Positions 1-11,643 are shown, numbered from the stretch's first letter. The stretch: DNA of 64,000 nucleotides from Chara braunii (GCA_003427395.1 BFEA01000505.1:896304-960303); one strand, 5' to 3'. Notes: generated by a model not told the origin, from the sequence alone. Program-made: numbers and translations.

Positions 1-262
1 GTCCAATTTTGTCTAATTCCCTGAATTACCAAAATTTGGGCAGCATTCCCTGTAGAAAAGGAGACTTTCCAGATTTTTACTAAGTCATATATAAACTTTA
101 AACAAGTTGAACTTTGACAAGTCAAATTTTGACTAACTCCTTGGATTTGCAGAAATTTCGGCATTGCTTCCCGTAGAGAAAGTAGCCTACCAAAATTTAT
201 ACAAACCCAAGTATAACAAAAGATCCCAGAAAATGCGAGAATTGATCTAAGTAAAAAAACTT
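1..262 (+). repeat. ~121-bp tandem array, copy A (two units)
   Basis: Two diverged units begin TTTTGTCTAA/TTTTGACTAA and carry ATTTGGGCAG or ATTTCGGCAT followed by a CTTCCCGTAGA-like stretch, at about 36 and 157. The same array has three units in copy B (38961, 39085, 39206) and three in copy C (52496, 52662, 52783; the first interval is lengthened by ~45 bp of extra sequence). Confidence 0.7.
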
Positions 263-395
263 AGCTAAAAAAATGCAGAAACTGAAGCCAACTCCTATCG
301 CTCTAGCATTTGGTGAGCCTCTAAAACAACTACCTGTCAAACTGAAACTCAGACCAAGTAGTAGCCTCACTCATTCACATGCAGGTCAAACCACA

Positions 396-410
396 AAGGT
401 AAGTACTCTC
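396..410 (+). promoter_or_regulatory. Conserved splice-donor-like motif AAGGTAAGTACTCTC (copy A)
   Basis: This 15-mer is identical in copies B (39448-39462) and, within a base or two of position, C (53028-53044), although the flanks are diverged. It fits the eukaryotic 5' splice-site consensus AG|GTAAGT. Splicing is inferred from the motif and its conservation only. Confidence 0.45.
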
Positions 411-498
411 GTCAGCCCAAGGTCAATTTAATAGACAATAGTTCATAGTCCTTCAATGATTTAACCATTTATACCCTACTTACATACGGCATTGGGAC

Positions 499-1323
499 TG
501 GCCATTCATCTTAGAAACAATGTCAACCCTCTGCCTTAATTATACACGAACAGGTTGCACAACTACTTTTTCTCTTCATTGGGCATATGACTAAGCCATT
601 CATCTTAGAAACCCTGCTTTTTCGCCCTGAACTGTTTAAATAGTCAAGATATATATATTTTTCTGCACCTTAGTCTTCAAGAGGAGGGCATAGGGTTGGG
701 TCATTCATCTTAGAAACAATGTCCAGCCTGCCCAGGTTACCTTCAGTTATAACTCTTAATTATACTCTCTTTGCTTATAATAAGGCTATAGTCAGGCCAT
801 TCATCTTAGAAACAATGCCTAACTATCCTTGTTCGTACATGAGTACATATATATACAACATTACAGAGAATATTATTTCTTCGTTCTCATTATGGTCCTG
901 AGGCCTCAGACTTAGACCATTCATCTTAGAAACAATGTCTAGCCCTCTGACCCTGAATCCTCCCTCTGAATAAAAACAATCAAGGAGAGATGAGTCATTC
1001 ATCTTAAAAACAATGCTCAACTCTTTTTTTTTCAGCACACAAAAAAGCAGAGTACCCTGGGTCTGACCCAGAGACTGTTCAAAAACCACCCAAGTAAAAC
1101 AGCGGCCAGACCATTCAACTTAGAAACAATGTCTGGACCTCAAAAGTCAAGCAAGCAATACCCCTCAGAAGTAAGTAGCCAGGTCATTCATCTTAGAAAC
1201 AATGTCTGACACACTTAAAGAAACACAGCAACCAAGTTGTTCGTCTTGGAAACAATGCTTGGTTCTTCAGAAAATAGAACAAAACACAGCAGTGAGGTCA
1301 TTAATCTTAGAAACAATGCCTGA
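499..1323 (+). repeat. Hairpin array in copy A (10 stem-loops)
   Basis: Ten stem-loops start near 499, 593, 694, 791, 913, 991, 1106, 1180, 1231 and 1295. Each has a core TTC-ATCTTA-GAA, mostly flanked by CATT/AATG, and a variable outer stem with a one-base bulge on the 5' side. Examples of paired outer arms are AGAC/GTCT at 913, GAG/CTC at 991, CCAGAC/GTCTGG at 1106 and ACCAAG/CTTGGT at 1231. The arms differ between units but stay complementary, with frequent G:T wobbles. Spacing is 50-120 bp. The matching arrays in B and C have the same organisation with different core stems. Confidence 0.8.
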
Positions 1324-2352
1324 CCCTATAAGACTCGTTCAGTCGCAAACAAAACTGCCTTCCTCCCGGCCCCCCCCCTGATGCAACCCCTTGTGACAAT
1401 CTGCTTTCAGGCAATCAAAGAAACTGAAACTGAGACTTGCATGCATTCCTTTACTTTATCTGAGTCATGTCCTGAAAGCCAAACCAAAAGTCAAAGCAGG
1501 GATACATGTCGTATACTCAGTCAAAACCCAACAGGCAGTACAGATAGGGGCTAATATCTGGGTTTATAAAGGGAAAGCAACAATTACCTTTCAATTCCCT
1601 GCCTCCAGAACTCCTCCTAAATTCCGGCAGAGCTCCCGCAATCGGTGGGTGGACTCCCCACAGAGTCTTGACGCGGATTACGGGTTGCAATCCCACCTGC
1701 CACCTTCCTCTCAGAACCAATAGACTAGACTGAGAGTGAGAAGGGTAGAGGTAGAAGATTTCAGTCTCTCAGATCCAAGAGAGGTGCACTCAAACTCGCG
1801 TGAGAAGGCCTTGATACCTTCATTTGCCTGAGGGCCCCGCAATGGCGGCCAATCATATGCCGCAACTTGGTCAACTAAAATCAAACCTTCGACTGTTGAC
1901 CTCCCTAGCAGCTTCTCATGAATCGCAGCAATACCTCCCCTTCAGTAAGTGCAGTACTTTAAGTTACAGCAAAGGTTCTCCCTTAATCAAGTAGTTGTTC
2001 CCTCCAAATCAGGTCGTCGTTATGTAGCCCAAACCTAATCTTCTTCTGTGTCGTAATGAACCCAGCAAGGCGGCTCAATCGGATAAACGACAGATAGAAA
2101 GCAGGCAACCGGTCGCGCAATCTATTATCAACCGCTGCCCATACTCTAAACACAATCGCAACCAGCAGCATATGCATGCACAGTCCACCACCCACATCAG
2201 TATGAGCTTGGTAACAGTAGTGTGCCCCTGCACAACTCACTCCCGGTAGCAATCCATGCCGCGGTCAACAACACGACCAACACTCAGCCACCTGAAAGCA
2301 GCATGGGGTGGGCCACCGTCAGATCATGTCCTGATGCTTCCTCCCTTAACTG

Positions 2353-2862
2353 CAGGTAAGCTCGCAAACTTGTGACTTGCCTCTTATCCCTTGAAATAAA
2401 GAGATGCGCAGCGTGCGGGCCGACAGGTAAGCCCTTAATCACGCGGCTTTCCTTAGGCATGTCAAACATGCCCCTGCACTCACGGCTGCCCCCACGTCAC
2501 TTTCGTTGGCCCGGTCAGCGAAGCCCAAGATTGTATCAACAACATGGCCACGCCACATAACGCACACATCAATCCATAGACTCCCTATGCAATGCACGCG
2601 AGACTCAGGCAGCGGCGCAGCAGCGGGGCGCCGTCAAGGACACTCAGACAGTCGACACGGAGTAAGTCAGCCACTTTGCATCACAGTTGAACCCCACAGA
2701 CTGTCGGTTCCTACTACTCACTCAGCCAAAAAGTCACTCCGACGAGCTTCCGTTATCACCTACAGGTAGCATGGACATCCGAATCGGACCGCCCCCACCT
2801 CGATGTGCCTAGCTCGATGGGTAGCAGGCTCCCGGCCCCATTTCTTCCTCTACTCAGGTACG
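2353..2862 (+). other. Cluster of CAGGTRNG splice-donor-like motifs (copy A)
   Basis: CAGGTAAG occurs at 2353 and 2424, CAGGTAGC at 2763 and CAGGTACG at 2855. Copies B (41652, 41743) and C (54783, 54918, 55002, 55074, 55413, 55592) have the same kind of cluster in the same place, after the conserved block and before the ~175-bp array. Function unknown; donor-like motifs of spliced or decoy-spliced transcripts are one reading. Confidence 0.4.
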
Positions 2863-2960
2863 TGACCTCTCTCCCTTTCTCCCTCTATTCGCATGTTGCT
2901 TGCTTCAGTCGAGTCCTGAGCATAGCTCCCCGCCACTATGCCCTGCGAGAAATGGTGATG

Positions 2961-3140
2961 AATCTTCCCCTTAAACGCGGGGAGATTTATGATACTCTTA
3001 TGTAGGCACAACCCTTTTTTTCTCTCTACTCTTTCATCCCCATTCGCATGCAGTCCACCCTAGTTCGCTCTACAGCATAACTTTCCACCACCTATGCATG
3101 TCAAAATACGGATGAATCTTCCCCGAAAATGTGGGAAGAT
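2961..3140 (+). repeat. Two AATCTTCCCC hairpins (copy A)
   Basis: AATCTTCCCC (2961) pairs with GGGGAGATT (2979-2987) across an 8-nt loop. ATCTTCCC (3116) pairs with GGGAAGAT (3133-3140). Copy B has the related GAATCT/AGATTC hairpin at 41853-41881. They lead into the ~175-bp array. Confidence 0.6.
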
Positions 3141-3189
3141 ACGTTACACTTCTACGTAGAAACACGCTACTCTCTCTCAGGCGCAGCTC

Positions 3190-3730
3190 CTACCCATCCT
3201 TCCCCCAAACCTACTCGCTAATAGCCCAAACTAACCACGTAATCTAACTCGCAGCTATAGGAAACCTTTGTTTAGCATCCTCCCTCGCCCCATTCCGCGG
3301 AGAATCGGGGGAGAAAGGCATTTCCCATCTCTCCATCTCTTTGCTCTTGACTACTCCGCGCACCAGATCTTCACTCTAACTCTATTTCCACTAACCTTTT
3401 CCTAAAACTGACCTTACCTCCGAGGTCGCCCGGCCATAAAACCCCTGTATAGCACTTTCTCCCATCTGATTTCATCGAGGATCGATGGAATAACGACTTC
3501 TTCCTCTATGCTCACCCCTACCTCCGCCATACCCCGATTCACCACCTTCGTTGTCTAGCTCCCACATCACTAACTTTCGCTTAAAACTAACCGCCTAACT
3601 AGGTTCGCCCGGGGTCAAAACCCCCGGATCGCCCCTTTCCTTCCCCGAATCCGCCTTCAATTCACAGCGCCCTCTCTTATCCGCTGTGCCGAAGCCTCAT
3701 CCGCCATCTCCGTTTTCTTCCCCTACCGAA
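3190..3730 (+). repeat. Degenerate ~175-bp tandem array, copy A (three units)
   Basis: Landmarks 'TTCGC.C..' recur near 3245, 3421 and 3604 (176 and 183 bp apart). The last unit has the GC hairpin CCGGGG/CCCCCGG with loop TCAAAA at 3609-3627. Equivalent arrays lie in copy B (41939-42900, six units) and copy C (55790-56240, three units). Confidence 0.65.
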
Positions 3731-5748
3731 TGTATCAGGCGTGACATTGCGCCCGGGTCCATTCCCCTACTTCGCTCTTCACTGTCTCAGCACCCGGCGC
3801 CCGTTGCGTGACCACTCCGCTACCACGCCTCTCGGCTCTCCCCCTGCCTGTTACTCTGCTGCGCACAGTCGGCCTCACCACCAGCCCGCTTTTTCCTTAT
3901 CGCGCACGCACCCGACGCACTTTCGCGTCCGGGTTCATCTCTACTTCCACACCCACCGTCTGCCCTGTCTGCTCCGCCTCACCTCCCGCTGCGCTCGCCC
4001 GCTGCCTTCCGTCACTCCCCCGTCCGTTGCTCGCCGCTGCTAGCGCAGCGGCTGTTCCCACAACAGCACGACATGCTGTCTCGTTCCGCAGCCTCAGCAC
4101 CCGTGGCTTTCTCCGCCTCGCCCGCAGTACTCCACACCGCTGTGGCCAGCCCGACAACTGCAGCGCTCCACCTTTCCTTGCGCTGCGCTGCCCCGCTGTC
4201 TCACCGACGGTCTCCGCGCTCCCTTTCCACCATCTCTGTCGCCGTCGTACCTGGCCCAAGACCCCGGCAAAATCCATCCGCCTCTCTCTTCTTTCCTACA
4301 CTCCGTCCTTCTTTCCGTTCTTTACTCCGTCCTAGGGCTGACGCCAATCCGTGCGTTAGATTGTCACTTTGTTTATAGCGCCCGGCCATCCAGTCGATCT
4401 ATAGAACTTTACTAGCCAGTAAGCTGCAACGACCCCGCTAATCCCTCGCCCCTACACACAGGTCTGGACGAGTGGTTGGCACAGCAGCGCTACTGCTGTT
4501 GTGCCACAACCTCCTTCGCCCTCTTCCTCCGGGCAGGGCCCGCCACCTTCTCGGCCTTGCAGCAAGTAAGTTCCACCTTGACTTTCTCTTGACAACCCGC
4601 AAGGCCGTAGACGAGGGCCCGCTACAAGCCTAAGAGTGGCCTGGGTGGGAATGGGCCCGGTGCCGATCTCGGTAGTAGTGGCAAATATTCAAATGGGAAC
4701 TTTGAAGCCTGAAGGGGAGGTGAGCCCCCCGTGAACAGCCTCCGCGGCCTTTACTGTTGCGGGCCTCCGTGCGGTGCCCGCCTATGCCCCGACATAGTTC
4801 TCGTCTTGTCGGGCCCCAACATCATGCTCACACTTGAAGCTTTCTCAGTGGATCACGGTTGGCAGGTGGTGCATCTGCAGTCACCCCGCCACTCTACCGC
4901 TTCGAGGGCTAACCATCCATCGGACTACATACACGTCGAAACTCCTCGGTCCGTATTTCAACGATGGCGGAATAGGGGACTTTCGCCAGCATCCCAAGTA
5001 TGTAAGAAACCATAGGTCAACCCACGGGAGCGCCCGCTCGAGGTCCTTGACCGCCGTGACGGCCTCCAAGTCTACCGCCGCGCTTGAGTCAAGGAGCGCC
5101 GGAGCAAAAATAATTAATACAACAACAATAAAAAAAAGTTATTCATAAATTTTTAAATGTCTGAATACCGCGAACGAGAAAAAGGGACCGTTAGTACCGC
5201 TCTGACGCTGCCGATGGTAACACCACGGGGGATAGCCCTGTCGGGCCCTTCGCGCCATACTGAAGTTTCCGCACCACTGTCGCTCGACCTCGATCTCTGA
5301 ATCTCCTTGACGAAAGTCTGATACCGTAACCAATAGCGCTAGGCCCAAGTCTGGGTTTAGCTCTGGCGGGCGCCTAAATAGACAGACACTGCGCGACACG
5401 CCAAGCTACCGAAACGCCTCCAGAAGTCACATTGTTATCGACGTCGTCCCCCGCACGTACGCACAGGTCACGGTCAGGCTCATTAATGAAAAGGCAGAAT
5501 TTTTTTAATCATAATGTAAGTCAGAAATAAATGAAATAAAGATAAAGATACGGATCCGGCCGGCGATCCCGCCAATTCCTCACTCATCAACAAGATGAAA
5601 TCACGCGCGCCTAAAGCCTGTGCGCCCACACACTCTCTACTCTAGTCAACCACCCTGTCAAACGTCAACCACAAACACAGTCGCGCCTGGCGTGGTGTAC
5701 TTAAACTTTAAACCAAACTATTTTTCTGTCGCTTGCAAAAACCAGGGT

Positions 5749-5779
5749 GGATACCCTTGTAAGGGTATTCGCACCGACA
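5749..5779 (+). other. Terminal hairpin and 3' end of copy A
   Basis: GGATACCCTT (5749-5758) pairs with AAGGGTATTC (5761-5770) as a 10-bp stem with one G:T pair and a 2-nt loop. The element ends GACA nine nucleotides later. The hairpin and the 9-nt spacing are the same in B (44693-44723) and C (57687-57717). The right flank is GCGT. Confidence 0.7.
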
Positions 5780-6810
5780 GCGTGACGGAAGATGCGGGAG
5801 GAAAGAGCGGCGACAACGACCAACCAATGGCCGATGTCAAAGTTGTGGAGGAAAAGAAGGAAGAGCCCGCTTCACCCAAATCGCCTAAGAAGAGGGGGCC
5901 TAAGAAGTTCGAAATGAAATGCACTTTGGATGAGATAGACATGGTAGCCCCCTTTAGGAGAACCCTAATGCAGCCTATGCAGTGCACGCTTCTGGAATAT
6001 CTGGTGGCCAGCAAGAGCGCCAGGGAAAAACTCATGAGCATCACGAGGAAGGTGAGAGTCCCGCTCGCCGGGGGACCCACGGTGTTGGGGGATGGTCCAG
6101 CCAAGGAAGAAGTACAGTCCTCCCGCATTACCATAGAGGAACTGCCAGCCAACTTCTTCTCGGGTGAAGAGACCAAAAAGTTATATGTGTTAGGTAGCGG
6201 CCAGCTCCAGGCAGTGGTAAGTGGGAAGAAGATGATGCCTCTAGTAGACAATGGGTCCGAGTCTACGGTGTGTAGGGACTCCATCACGTGGGAGTTAGGC
6301 TTGGAGATAGATCGGGGGGTATCAATGTCGATGGTAGTGGCTGATAACAAGCTGCAACCGGCGGAAGGGGTGTGTCATAGCCCCGTGATCGAGGTCGCGG
6401 GCGTTGAGACCTCGGTCCCAATATTTTCTGTAAAAGAGTGTTCCTCCGAGTTGATCCTCGGTACAATCTGGCTAAGCGTGGTTCACGCTACCACGGTTGA
6501 CCTGCCTGATGGAAGTCAGACCCTCTCAATCCAAAGTCCGGATGGAATACGGGTGGTCCTAAGGACCGTGGACGCGCAAGATGAAAGAAACAGAACCCAC
6601 ATTCCTAGGAGGAAGGGGAGTCAGTCGAGGGTGTGCCAAGTCCGTCTGGAGGAGGCACCCCTGACGGATAAGGAACCCAAGGGGGACCAATTGGAGGTCG
6701 AAGATGTAGGGGATAGGATTGTGATTAACGGTATGGGGTACGAGAAGGAGGACGAGGAGGAGGAATTCGATGGGTGTGTGAGGTTGTCTTTTTTGGAGGA
6801 ATCTGACTAG
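5780..6810 (+). pseudogene. G1 retropepsin-like aspartic protease region
   Basis: The open frame runs from the copy A junction to a stop at 6810. Residues around LDEIDMVAPFRRTLMQPMQC match the pre-protease region of G2 (LDDIDTVEPLRRTLRQPMQC), which fixes the frame. The protease active site is VDNGSE (~6249-6266), the DNGS variant of the D-T/S-G motif. A later hydrophobic ILGTIWL stretch (~6455) fits the second conserved strand. The C-terminal part is acidic (EKEDEEEEFDG). A start codon is not expected because this is an internal piece of a polyprotein. The frame upstream of 5780 belongs to copy A and is chance readthrough. A stop after LSFLEESD separates it from the next segment; whether that is natural or decay is unclear. 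Confidence 0.75.
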
Positions 6811-6836
6811 CCGGCGGCATTAAGAAGCACAAAATT

Positions 6837-8470
6837 GTGGCGGAAAAGGTAAAACCCGCCGCGGTCAGCCGGGATAGAACGGGGGAAGCTACGATATCGG
6901 AGGAAGAGATTGTCGATATCATCTGGAAAAGAAAAGAGACTGAAGGGCAAAGAATTACGGTCGATCGGTTGGCTAAGATGGATATAGGGGATGGCAACCT
7001 CACAAGAGAGGAGAGGGAGTTCGTGGTCATGACCCTGAGAAGTTGCGATAAGGCCATAGCATTCGATGACTCGGAGAAGGGAAGGATCGACCCGAGGTAC
7101 ACTAAGCCAGTCCGGATCCACACGATTCCACACGTGCCTTGGAAGGATAGGCCCCAGTGGAAGTATGCTCAAAAAGAGTAAGAGGAGATCGTGGTCTTCA
7201 TTAAGGAAAAGATAAGGACTTTCATTGCGGAGCCTTGCGAGAGTGTCTACTCCAATAAGTGGTTCTTTCTAAGAAAGGGGGTAGCAACAAACTGAGATGG
7301 ATTCAAAACCTCCAAAGGACCAATGCGGTCACCGTAAGGCTCGTAGGATCCATACCCGAGGCCGACTTGCTAGCGGAAGGGTCGGCAGGTCGCTCAATAT
7401 ACTCGATCTGCAATCTCTTCTCAGGGTATGACGAGATCCCCTTAGAGGCTTAGACTACCGAGATAGGCACATGACCGCCATGCATACGCCTCTAAGGCTG
7501 GTCCAAACGATGGTGGTACCAATTGGGTGGACGAACGGCGTGGTTGTGTTCCAAAGGGCCACGATTGCGGTCATCAAGGAGTTCATACCTGAAAAGGTGG
7601 AAGTCTTCCTTGACGACTTCCCGATAAAAGGGTCGGTCGAACGGGATGAGACGGAGGTCTTTCCCGAGGTAAGAAGGTTCGTAGTAGACCATATGAGCGA
7701 TGTTAGGAATGTCATTGTGAAATTGGACGATGCTAACCTCACGATGAGCGGAACCAAGAGTCGCTGGTGCGTATCGTCCATTAAGATACTGGGGTTCATC
7801 TGCGACAAAGATGGGTGGAGGCCCGATCCCGAGAAATTGGTAAAATTGATGACCTGGTCGTCGCCACTTAAATCCATAACGGAGGTCAGGCAGTTTCTAG
7901 GGGTGGTGGGCTACTGGCGAATCTTCATAAAAGGCTACGGTGAGAAAGCAAAGCCTCTTAGGCGGTTACTCAGGAAGACGGAAGGATGGGATTGGGGGAA
8001 AGAACAGGCCTCGGTCATGGAAGCCCTTAAAGAGGAGTTCCGCAAAGGGGGGCAGGTCCTAGGAGTTCCATTCTTCGAAGAGGAGGAGAGCTGCCCATTA
8101 ATAGTATCCACAGATGCAGGGCCCAACTCGGTCGGAGGCCTCCTGTCTCAAAAAGATGGAGAGGGGAGGGAAAGACCTTTACGATTCGAGAGTACGACCT
8201 TGAACCCCGCCGAGCGAAATTACAGCCAATTCAAAAAGGAAGTGTTAGGGGTACTGCATTGCCTAAAGGTCTTCCGTCATTACCTATACGGGCGACGATT
8301 TCTCTTGAGGGTAGACCCGACAGCAGTGGCCACGGTCCTCCCAAAAGGATTTCTCGCTGACCGATCCGACCATCGCCCGCTGGATGATACATATTAGGTT
8401 TTACGACTATAGGGTCGAGAGGATATCGGGGTCTAAAAATCAGGTTGCGGACGGATTGTCCCGGCTGCCC
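6837..8470 (+). pseudogene. G1 reverse transcriptase and RNase H region, frameshifted
   Basis: A linker (6837-7181) carrying IGDGNLT and GRIDPRY is shared with G2. The RT fingers and first palm motif lie at ~7190-7450. Motif A reads CNLFSGY where G2 has CDLFSGY, so the catalytic Asp is Asn. A stop (7451) and a frame change follow. The next frame (7471-8397) has the GWTNGV..FQR motif, the second catalytic motif FLDD (~7606-7617), and ILGFICD and FLGVVGYW of the thumb/connection. RNase H starts at VSTDAG (~8107), followed by AERNYSQFKKE and LRVDPT. Another frameshift near 8350 moves the end of RNase H (ERISGSKNQVADGLSRLP) into a third frame. Not functional as it stands. Confidence 0.85.
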
Positions 8471-10221
8471 ATTCATGAAGAAGACCTACCGAGGCTCGAA
8501 GAGGGAGCGGTAGCGATGACCCAAGAAGAAGTAATGAGAATAGCCGCTAATAGGTCACAAATAGCGGGGTGCAGCCGGGAAGAGGAAGGGGCCCCTAGGA
8601 CTTTTCTCGCTAATCTCTATGACGGGAAGTACCGGGACATTGGACTGTACTTAGCCGATAGGGAAACGGGGGCCGAAAGAATCCGTTAAGAGGCGCTGGG
8701 GTATTGCCTGCGAGGAGGTCATCTCTTCAAGAGGCCTACCAAGTTTGCGATACCCATGAGGGTACTGTGCGATCCGGAGGAAAGGAGGGCGGTCATAGAG
8801 GAACTCCACGACGGAGTCGTTGGAGGTCATAGGGGGGTGAAGGGTACGTTCGATAAGATCCGTAGGCTTTATTGGTGGGACGGGCAATACACAGAAGTGG
8901 AAAAGTACTGTTCAACATGTGAGGCTTGCCAGAAGAGGGCGATGGTTCGATACAAAGAGCCCTTAGTTCCATCGCTTCCCACGGTTCCGGGTGAGAAGGT
9001 CCACGTAGATTTAGTAACCATGTCAAAAGGGGTCGGGGGACTTCGGTATATAATCAACGACCGGGATGACCTCACCGGGTTCGTGGAAGCAAAGGCCATT
9101 AAGAAGAAGACGGCAGAGGAGGTAAGTGAATTTCTCCTTGAATATATCGCGCGGTACGGGTGTGTAGGGAGAATAGTCATGGATAGGGGCGCACAGTTCT
9201 TGAGTCAAAAGGTCAAGGCATATTGGAAAAAGCAGGGATCGGGGCGGCCTATACAACCGCTTATCACCCCCAAAGCAATGCACCGGTAGATAGGGGTCAC
9301 CAGACGCTTGTGGACGCTCTAGCAAAATGGTGCAAAGGCCGCGCGAAACAGTGGCCGAGGTATTTGCGGTACTCGGTTTGGGCCGATAATATCACGGTCA
9401 AATCCAGTACGAGGTACCCTCCTTACACCCTTTGGTTCGGTAGGCATTGTCCCCTACCCATCGAATTCCACATTGACACTTGGACGAGCGTCTCATGGAA
9501 AACCAACATGTCTAGGGATGAGCTGTTGGAGGCACGGATACAGCAAATAGCCGAGAACTTGGATACCGGGGTAACCGCGGCCAGTGAGAACGTTGAGAGA
9601 GAGAGGGTGAAAGGGAAAGATAGGTGGGACAAAAATCTGCGGGTCCGAAAGACACCGATAGGGATGAACGACCTGGTGCTGATGTACGATTCGTCACTAG
9701 AAAAGACCTGGAGCCGGAAATTGGCAAGCCGATGGATGGGGCCGTATAAGGTCCTAAAGAGATGGGATGGGGGGGCTTACATGTTCGCGGAATTAGATGG
9801 GAGTAGGCTATGGGACCCTATCGCGGGGGCTCGCCTCAAAATCTTCCGGTCGAGAGGGACCCTTGGGGAAGGGTCGGGGCGGAAAGGAAAAGAGGCTATT
9901 GACATAGAGGTGAGCATAACCCACGAAAAAAGGGAGACCTCCAAACAAGGAGCCTCTTCTCGACCCCCAAAGAAAGGGTATAAGGTTCGGAAAACTGCCC
10001 TACCAAAGACCCCTAGGAAGAAGAAACGACCGAGGGAGGATGACGGAGATACTGACCGATTGGGGAAACGCAGGTTGAACGAAAAAAGAAATGCGTCGAG
10101 AAAGGCCCTGGGACCCAAACGTGAGAGAGAGGAGAGAAAACGGAAGAGAGAGAGGCGTAAGAAGAGGATGAGGGAACGAGACGGGCGTAAAAAGGGGAGG
10201 AGAGTGGTGTACCATAGTTAG
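8471..10221 (+). pseudogene. G1 integrase and basic C-terminal tail, broken
   Basis: The integrase zinc-binding domain is visible as HDGVVGGH...CSTCEACQKR (H2C2, ~8809-8938). The core shows VDLV (~9007) and MDRG (~9178) for the first two catalytic acids. The third motif reads NAPVDRGH, giving Asp where DDE integrases have Glu (~9283). One in-frame stop lies at 8687-8689 and a frameshift at about 9223-9289. The C-terminal part has the YDSSLEKTWSRKLASRWMGP segment typical of this clade. There is no chromodomain; instead a ~100-residue very basic Lys/Arg tail runs to the stop at 10221. Neighbouring G2 has the same domain order. Confidence 0.85.
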
Positions 10222-10509
10222 GAAAACGTGTTTCCGGGAAAGGTGATATGCCGAAGGGAAAATTGTACCATAATGTACCATGGCTAGGGAAACGGGTGTC
10301 GTGAGGGGCGATGAGTCGTAATCCCGAGAAGGTATTGTACCATAGACCGGTGTCATAGGGTAGGAATGTGCCGTGGGTCATGGATGGCGTCGTGAGAAAA
10401 CAATGGGGTTAAGTCTGGTGAAAAGAAAGGACAACGTAATCTAACCGGGAAAATGGGATAAAATGGAAGAAACATTTCATGAGTAAACGTCGGGCGAAAG
10501 GCAACGGTT

Positions 10510-10524
10510 AAAAGAAAGGGGGGG
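10510..10524 (+). promoter_or_regulatory. Putative polypurine tract of G1
   Basis: AAAAGAAAGGGGGGG lies ~290 bp after the integrase stop and is followed by CCA then TGAAAGAG. This is where a plus-strand primer and the TG of a 3' LTR would be expected. No paired LTR is available to confirm. Confidence 0.35.
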
Positions 10525-10904
10525 CCATGAAAGAGACTCACCGGGGACGGCGAGAATTGGGGTGTGGGCCTATGTATCCCCCAAGGCCACGGTCACCGCA
10601 GGCACGACCGCGGCCTATACGGTCGACCGCGGGCCCGCGGTCATGACCGTGCCGGTCGCGGTCGAAAAAGGCGCGCCGCGGGCAAGAGGAGGGGTGTACC
10701 CGAGTTCGGGGTCGGGATTCCGGGGGCGCACCCGAGGCCCCACCCCCCCACATTGAAAAAAAATAATTAAAAAAAAAAATGGGGGGGTCCATTTTAGAGG
10801 GGAGAGGTAAATAATGAACCCCCTTTCATTGTTTTTTTTTTTACTTTTCTCTTTTCCGTTCTATTGAACCATTGCCAAGTATTTTATTGTTTTTTTTTTT
10901 TTTT

Positions 10905-11500
10905 NNNNNNNNNNNNNNNNNNNNNNNNNNNNNNNNNNNNNNNNNNNNNNNNNNNNNNNNNNNNNNNNNNNNNNNNNNNNNNNNNNNNNNNNNNNNNNNN
11001 NNNNNNNNNNNNNNNNNNNNNNNNNNNNNNNNNNNNNNNNNNNNNNNNNNNNNNNNNNNNNNNNNNNNNNNNNNNNNNNNNNNNNNNNNNNNNNNNNNNN
11101 NNNNNNNNNNNNNNNNNNNNNNNNNNNNNNNNNNNNNNNNNNNNNNNNNNNNNNNNNNNNNNNNNNNNNNNNNNNNNNNNNNNNNNNNNNNNNNNNNNNN
11201 NNNNNNNNNNNNNNNNNNNNNNNNNNNNNNNNNNNNNNNNNNNNNNNNNNNNNNNNNNNNNNNNNNNNNNNNNNNNNNNNNNNNNNNNNNNNNNNNNNNN
11301 NNNNNNNNNNNNNNNNNNNNNNNNNNNNNNNNNNNNNNNNNNNNNNNNNNNNNNNNNNNNNNNNNNNNNNNNNNNNNNNNNNNNNNNNNNNNNNNNNNNN
11401 NNNNNNNNNNNNNNNNNNNNNNNNNNNNNNNNNNNNNNNNNNNNNNNNNNNNNNNNNNNNNNNNNNNNNNNNNNNNNNNNNNNNNNNNNNNNNNNNNNNN
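10905..11500. other. Assembly gap (596 N)
   Basis: The gap follows a run of T. Any ORF crossing it is meaningless. Confidence 0.99.
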
Positions 11501-11547
11501 GCGAAAGGAGTCGTGAACCAGGGACGTATGAACAGATGTGTATAAGA

Positions 11548-11552
<5 letters not shown>
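11501..11552. other. Chimeric contig end: 34 bp duplicated from 16548-16581 plus Nextera mosaic end
   Basis: 11501-11534 is identical to 16548-16581. It runs straight into AGATGTGTATAAGAGACAG (11534-11552), the 19-bp Tn5 mosaic end used in Nextera libraries, and then into a CA repeat. This is sequencing adapter left in the assembly, not a genomic transposon. Confidence 0.93.
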
Positions 11553-11578
<26 letters not shown>

Positions 11579-11579
11579 G

Positions 11580-11640
<61 letters not shown>
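11553..11640. repeat. (CA)n microsatellite
   Basis: About 44 CA units with one AGT interruption near 11579. Directly joined to the adapter, so length and location are uncertain. A second short CA tract lies at ~11759-11776. Confidence 0.9.

Positions 11641-11643
<3 letters not shown>

Larger units (their letters stand above)
1..5779 (+). mobile_element. Copy A (5'-truncated by window) of a large non-coding TGTC...GACA element
   Basis: This stretch matches copies B (37205-44723) and C (51417-57717) in the same order of sub-repeats: a ~122-bp tandem array, an AAGGTAAGTACTCTC motif, a hairpin array (499-1323), a conserved block at 1370-1870 around GGATTACGGGTTGCAATCCC, CAGGTAAG-type motifs (2353, 2424, 2763, 2855), a ~175-bp array (3190-3730), GC-rich sequence and a ~650-bp tail ending GCACCGACA. 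Its left end lies outside the window. The right end abuts the protease region of gypsy element G1, so it inserted there. The ORFs inside (for example 3741-4335) are C/T-rich artefacts with no conserved protein. It could be a solo LTR of a very large element or a DNA transposon with short TIRs; the TG...CA ends allow either. Confidence 0.75.
5780..10560 (+). mobile_element. Ty3/gypsy retrotransposon G1, 5' part removed by copy A insertion, decayed
   Basis: Domain order protease, RT, RNase H, integrase identifies a Ty3/gypsy pol. Gag and the 5' LTR are not visible, because copy A lies between them and the protease. The reading frame is broken several times. A purine-rich tract at 10510-10524 may mark the start of a 3' LTR at the TG of 10528, but no second LTR is visible to test this. 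The Pol is about 60-70% similar to that of G2 (28217-45308), so they are related but separate insertions. Confidence 0.85.

Noticed and set aside
3741-4389. Long overlapping ORFs on both strands in copy A
   Set aside because: C/T-rich composition without stops; no motif, and copies B and C do not conserve any of these frames.
5620-5781. Extension of the G1 protease ORF upstream with an ATG
   Set aside because: Those bases are the tail of copy A, which also occurs at 44640-44723 and 57640-57717 in other contexts.
11534-11552. A genomic Tn5-like transposon end
   Set aside because: It is the exact 19-bp Nextera mosaic end, joined to a chimeric fragment; contamination is far more likely.
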